A stretch of 64,000 bases of DNA from Cyclospora cayetanensis (taxonomy: Eukaryota > Apicomplexa > Conoidasida > Eucoccidiorida > Eimeriidae). The translations under genes and the position numbers were made by a program. Of the stretch, positions 60,200 to 64,000 are shown piece by piece; positions within the stretch are counted from its first letter, which is position 1; each line of letters starts with the position of its first letter. The stretch covers positions 40,777 through 104,776 of the forward strand of contig NW_020312091.1 in the NCBI RefSeq assembly GCF_002999335.1, in the 5' to 3' direction. The notes beneath the pieces were generated by a model. The model ran no database searches and was not told the origin of the DNA. It saw only the letters and a program-made list of their open reading frames with translations.

Positions 60200-63100
60200 A
60201 AAAATCCGCATCGACGAATCATGCTTGCAGAATTTTAGCAAGCCACAGCAACCTTTCGAATCACCAACACTCTGTAAGAAAGCCGTTCATTTTGCTCTTC
60301 ACATGACTATCTCAATGCTTTATTGATACCGAAAGGCCCATCCTAGGCCTCTGCAGCATTGCTAGTCTACAAAGCCGCCCTTCCAACGTGACCCATCCCA
60401 TTTATGCTTCTCGACCTCAACACTAGAGGGAAAAGTAACGGTGTTTAAGCCTTGTGTTGGAGATCATTTGCGAAACGCTGTACCTCTCACCCAAGGGGTG
60501 TTGCCGGGCTAGCCTACCCCTGGACAGCACATGATAGATTTTTTTGCTCACATCACCTAACAATCTATTGTTCATATTCGCGTTCCATACCAGCACTGCG
60601 TATGCGCGCTCTGAGTGTGCAAGCACTGAGCAGTCAACTCCGAAGATCTGTATGCATGCATCTGGCGGGCAGCCCCATCAGTCCCGGAGGCAGAGCCCAA
60701 GCAACGTGGGGTTTGTAGGTTTCGGCAGTATCATGTATCAAACGGTAAGCACTATTTATGTGTTTTATCCCCATTTTGCAGGAACATTAGTTCAGTATGA
60801 GAAGCGAAGTAAGCATGTGCTTTTGTGTCAAATATTTTAGTGCATCAAGTCATTGGTGCCTTTTAGTTTAAAGGGCTAAATGCAAATCAAATTGTTGTCG
60901 GATCGCCATTGCGCCATTGGTTCATGACTACCTTTGTGCAGTCAGGACCAACTATGTAGATTATAAATTAGGGAGACCGTCCATGGAACAACTATTAGTC
61001 AGCTAACGATCAATATAAAGGTCCCCGAAGGCTCTTTTCAAGAAGCGCCTCATCCAAAACCCTGACAAAACCAAAGGCACGATTTATTCTTGGCCTCTTC
61101 CCTGAGCTGCCTTGTGCACCTCACCCAATCCTCAAGTTGCCGGCCAAAGGGGGGGATAGAACAGCAGGAGTGCTAGTTGGATAATCGCAGAACACCCTAG
61201 GCATATACTCATAGCAATGCAAGGCACCTTCGTGCACTGCTAGGCAGCATGCACTACCGTAGTGCGAAGGTGATATTGAGCCACAATAAATAGGATGTAT
61301 GGGCAGCCAGATTGTTGCGGGCTAAGCTACACTTACCCAACTTCTGCCACACCAGTTATAATTATTTTAACTTCAATAAAGAATTGACCTATTGGCCTCA
61401 CCCATCGTATGATATATTATTGCAGCGTAGATATAGCTCGTCACAACAAGGCGTGTTCTTTTTTGTGAGACACGCTGTGTTCACCCAGCTGTAATTTCGT
61501 GTTTCGGAACTCCGAGGTGGTCAGGATAATGGGAGAGCTTTCTTGGTAAATCTTTTCAGGGTTTTCTATTGAATTTGCAGAGAGCTTGAATTTAAGGGTC
61601 ATCCTACGGTGACAATAGTCTTCCCGTTGGCATTGGTGGTTCCGTGCGAGTTGAGAAGGGGGATATCGGCATGCAAGACGATGTAACTTTTAAGCCTCAC
61701 AGATAGTAAAATAAAATAATATTCCAGCCAACCAGCATGCTACGGATGCGTTATTGAGGATTTGCCGGTCGGGGAAGCCTAAAGCACTAAGGATGGGCAA
61801 GTAGAAGATTCTGCCATGTGGTTGTTAGTGTTACTGGCTTCGCACCATCCATTTTATGTGAATGAGGTGTTCCTTCCAACTTATATACTAGTTCGCAAAG
61901 CACTGCTATTGTGGCTTTATTTAATTAGAGAAACTGGCCTGCTTGCAGAGAATACAACGGATTAAGCTATATTACGGGCCCGGACTTACCGCTTCGTGCT
62001 ACGATCAGTTTAGCAGCAAGCTTTGTGAAAACTGCTAGGCTTAAGCAAGTGATGGCGGGAAGCTCTAGCCTTGAATCACTGGCCAGAAGACCGAAAACCC
62101 TGAGGACCACATAAAGGGACTACGAGTGCTTACTGCACCTCCAACTGGCGCCACTACTCCAGTCCATCAAGCTCCTCTGCTATTTGAGTGTTTCCATCCA
62201 CACAGCCGAGCCTTCAAAGACTAACCAGTTTATAAACTGAGGCGAATACTTGATATCTGGTGCTGTTCCAAGCCTTGTCAACAAGGTGGAGTAGCAAGTG
62301 TCTCCGACGCAAATTCGGCGCACCAGTGTGGCCATCCCAAACTAGAGAATCGCTCTGCCCAACCTTCCTAAACATCGACGCGCTCTTTATCTCATGCATG
62401 AGGCCCTTTTTCCTGAATTGGGAAGCCCCGCATATATTGCATATAAGATCTCTTTGGATGAATCTTCGTTCCCACGCTTTCGCCTTCACGAGGCCGGTTG
62501 CTGCACGGTTCCCGATCAGACGCCCGTACCAAGATTGAGACACGCCATTACTAGAAACGGTTCGTGGCTTCAAGGGAACCGCCAAGTCTGCAAAATCTAC
62601 AGTAATAGGCTGCTAAGCCATTAAAAACTGCTCGTGTCTGCAATGGTGCGTGCAAGCCAAGCGGAATCTTTGGAGTGATAGCTTCTCCATAAACCTGGAC
62701 TTCAAGTCTGCTTTGGTCACAAGCAGCTCACGTGAAGCTAGTTCTAGAATCTGTCCATTTTTCGTCTCTGTCTTAAATTGAGCCCCGTTCCTTTGTTAGG
62801 CTGAACTGTGGGGGAACACTATACAATTCTAGCAAAGTCTGGAATCTAATGTTTCCTACGAATCATCCCGTGTATGCATAATCATCTTTACTTTATGATC
62901 TAGACGATCGTGTATTTGCATTTGTTCTCTATGGGGGCTGAGGGGCGTGTAAGGCTATGGATATGCAGGTCGCCTGGTGCTTATCTTGTTAGTGTGTCTA
63001 GTGTTCATTAGTTGGAAACACTTGTGGCTCAATGTGCGGTTGCGCATTCTGTTTACCACACATTTTGTCGCTCGAAGACGAGGTGCAGCAAAGAGACAAA

Positions 63101-64000
63101 AGCAGTGCCAAACACTACGGAAAATGTGGGCACATGCCCCAAGCCGTCAAAAATAACGTACAGAATATTGAGCAGGAATAAAAATGGGAGATGCCTAATT
63201 GTCCTAGACATGCTGCGCACATTGTCAATGAAAAGGGCCTTTCCGTCATTCCTCACAAGCCACCTGTAGATTTCGGTAAATGTAATCCAATCAATCTAAA
63301 CAAAAGGGCTATCCACTGACTTCTAGCAATGTGCAACATGCATGCATCGGAAATTCAAGCCCAAATTAAGCATAAAAATGCGCGGTCGTTCCATACTGAA
63401 ATAAACGGAATGCATCTTCTATTGTCACACTTGGTTAGTAAGCAATCGGAAGAACAGAAGGCATTTTCTAAGGCCTACGCAGGTGCAGACTGTGCATACG
63501 TTTCTCTACCATAGCCAGAGCACTGACTTTCGCGCAGCAAACTAATGGGTGACCCTGGTTCCTCTTTTCCTTTCTAGCACTGCCCCCGACGGCCAGTGCG
63601 AACACAGGCCTTATTTCTTACCACTTCTGCGAGAACAAACCACCAAACACCCCTTCAAACAGCATCAGCGACTCTCCTCTAACGACAGTTGCGCAAGCGG
63701 TGTTGATAATGCAAGCAACCCAAATGGCTGGGATAAGCCTGTTGCTTCCCTTCATTTTCTTGATTGGCTCACGTGTACCAACGCTCTTCGGTAACGCCTT
63801 TTCCTTAAATATAAACTCGTTCTCAGCTTCTGTCTCCGATTTTTAATAGACTTTGACCCTATACGCCGATTAAGCACTACCCAACCCCGAGTGGCCGACT
63901 CCCAGCTTGCTGGTTCTACCATATCCCATGGGACGGTCCGGTCTCGTTGTGCTAGGGCTGAAATGCGGGATTCTGCACTATGGTGGAAAAACTGAAGCTT
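60200..64000. other. Right-hand end, no supported gene
   Basis: Contains the upstream region of the VPS13-like gene and then 3.8 kb of short frames. A minus-strand frame at 62214-62585 (CNICGASQFRKKGLMHEIKS) and a plus-strand frame at 63329-63514 are the longest protein-like pieces, but neither has recognisable motifs or splice context. Confidence 0.4.

Noticed and set aside
1..64000. tRNA or rRNA genes
   Set aside because: No cloverleaf with a convincing T-arm (GGTTCGAxxCC) or rRNA core sequence was seen on either strand by eye. A tRNAscan run would settle it.

Overview
The window is nuclear DNA from a eukaryote with compact, intron-split genes. Spliced by eye with GT-AG introns, several proteins assemble cleanly: ATP10, VPS29, a twin-CX9C MIX17/CHCHD2-type protein, a P-type cyclin and a giant VPS13-like protein. 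The gene set, the mixed base composition (no strong AT bias), the 54-650 nt introns and the broad stretches without recognisable genes fit an apicomplexan, most likely an eimeriid-type coccidian. That placement is inference. I saw no rRNA, tRNA, CRISPR array or intact transposon.

Layout. 0-10 kb: mitochondrial ATP10 (minus), a broken inverted copy of part of the VPS29 locus, intact VPS29 (minus), MIX17/CHCHD2-type gene (plus) and a tentative acidic-protein gene (minus). 10.9-30.5 kb: two old, degenerate direct copies of a ~4.3-4.6 kb segment (about 11.1-15.5 and 25.9-30.5 kb). They flank a tentative small gene at 17.5-17.8 kb, an 850-aa polytopic membrane protein (minus) and a helical, Trp-rich protein built from five phase-0 exons (plus). 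32-36 kb: a P-type cyclin of four exons (plus) with a long unstructured N-terminus, followed by a long open frame that may be its alternative 3' exon. 36-41 kb: almost empty, with one GC-rich coding-like island near 37 kb. 41.15-60.12 kb: one giant minus-strand gene of about 19 exons encoding a VPS13-family bridge-like lipid-transfer protein of roughly 5,400 aa. 60.2-64 kb: nothing I can support.

Functionally, the recognised genes fall into membrane traffic and lipid transport (VPS29 of retromer, the VPS13-like protein), mitochondrial biogenesis (ATP10, MIX17/CHCHD2) and CDK control (P-type cyclin). There is no sign of co-regulated clusters; they are independent housekeeping genes on both strands. 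The most unusual structures are the two duplications (one inverted and exon-skipping, one large and direct), a near-perfect 20-bp-arm hairpin at 31.1 kb, and the two lineage-specific-looking proteins between the direct duplicates. All exon borders were chosen by hand from frame, phase and splice-site sequence.
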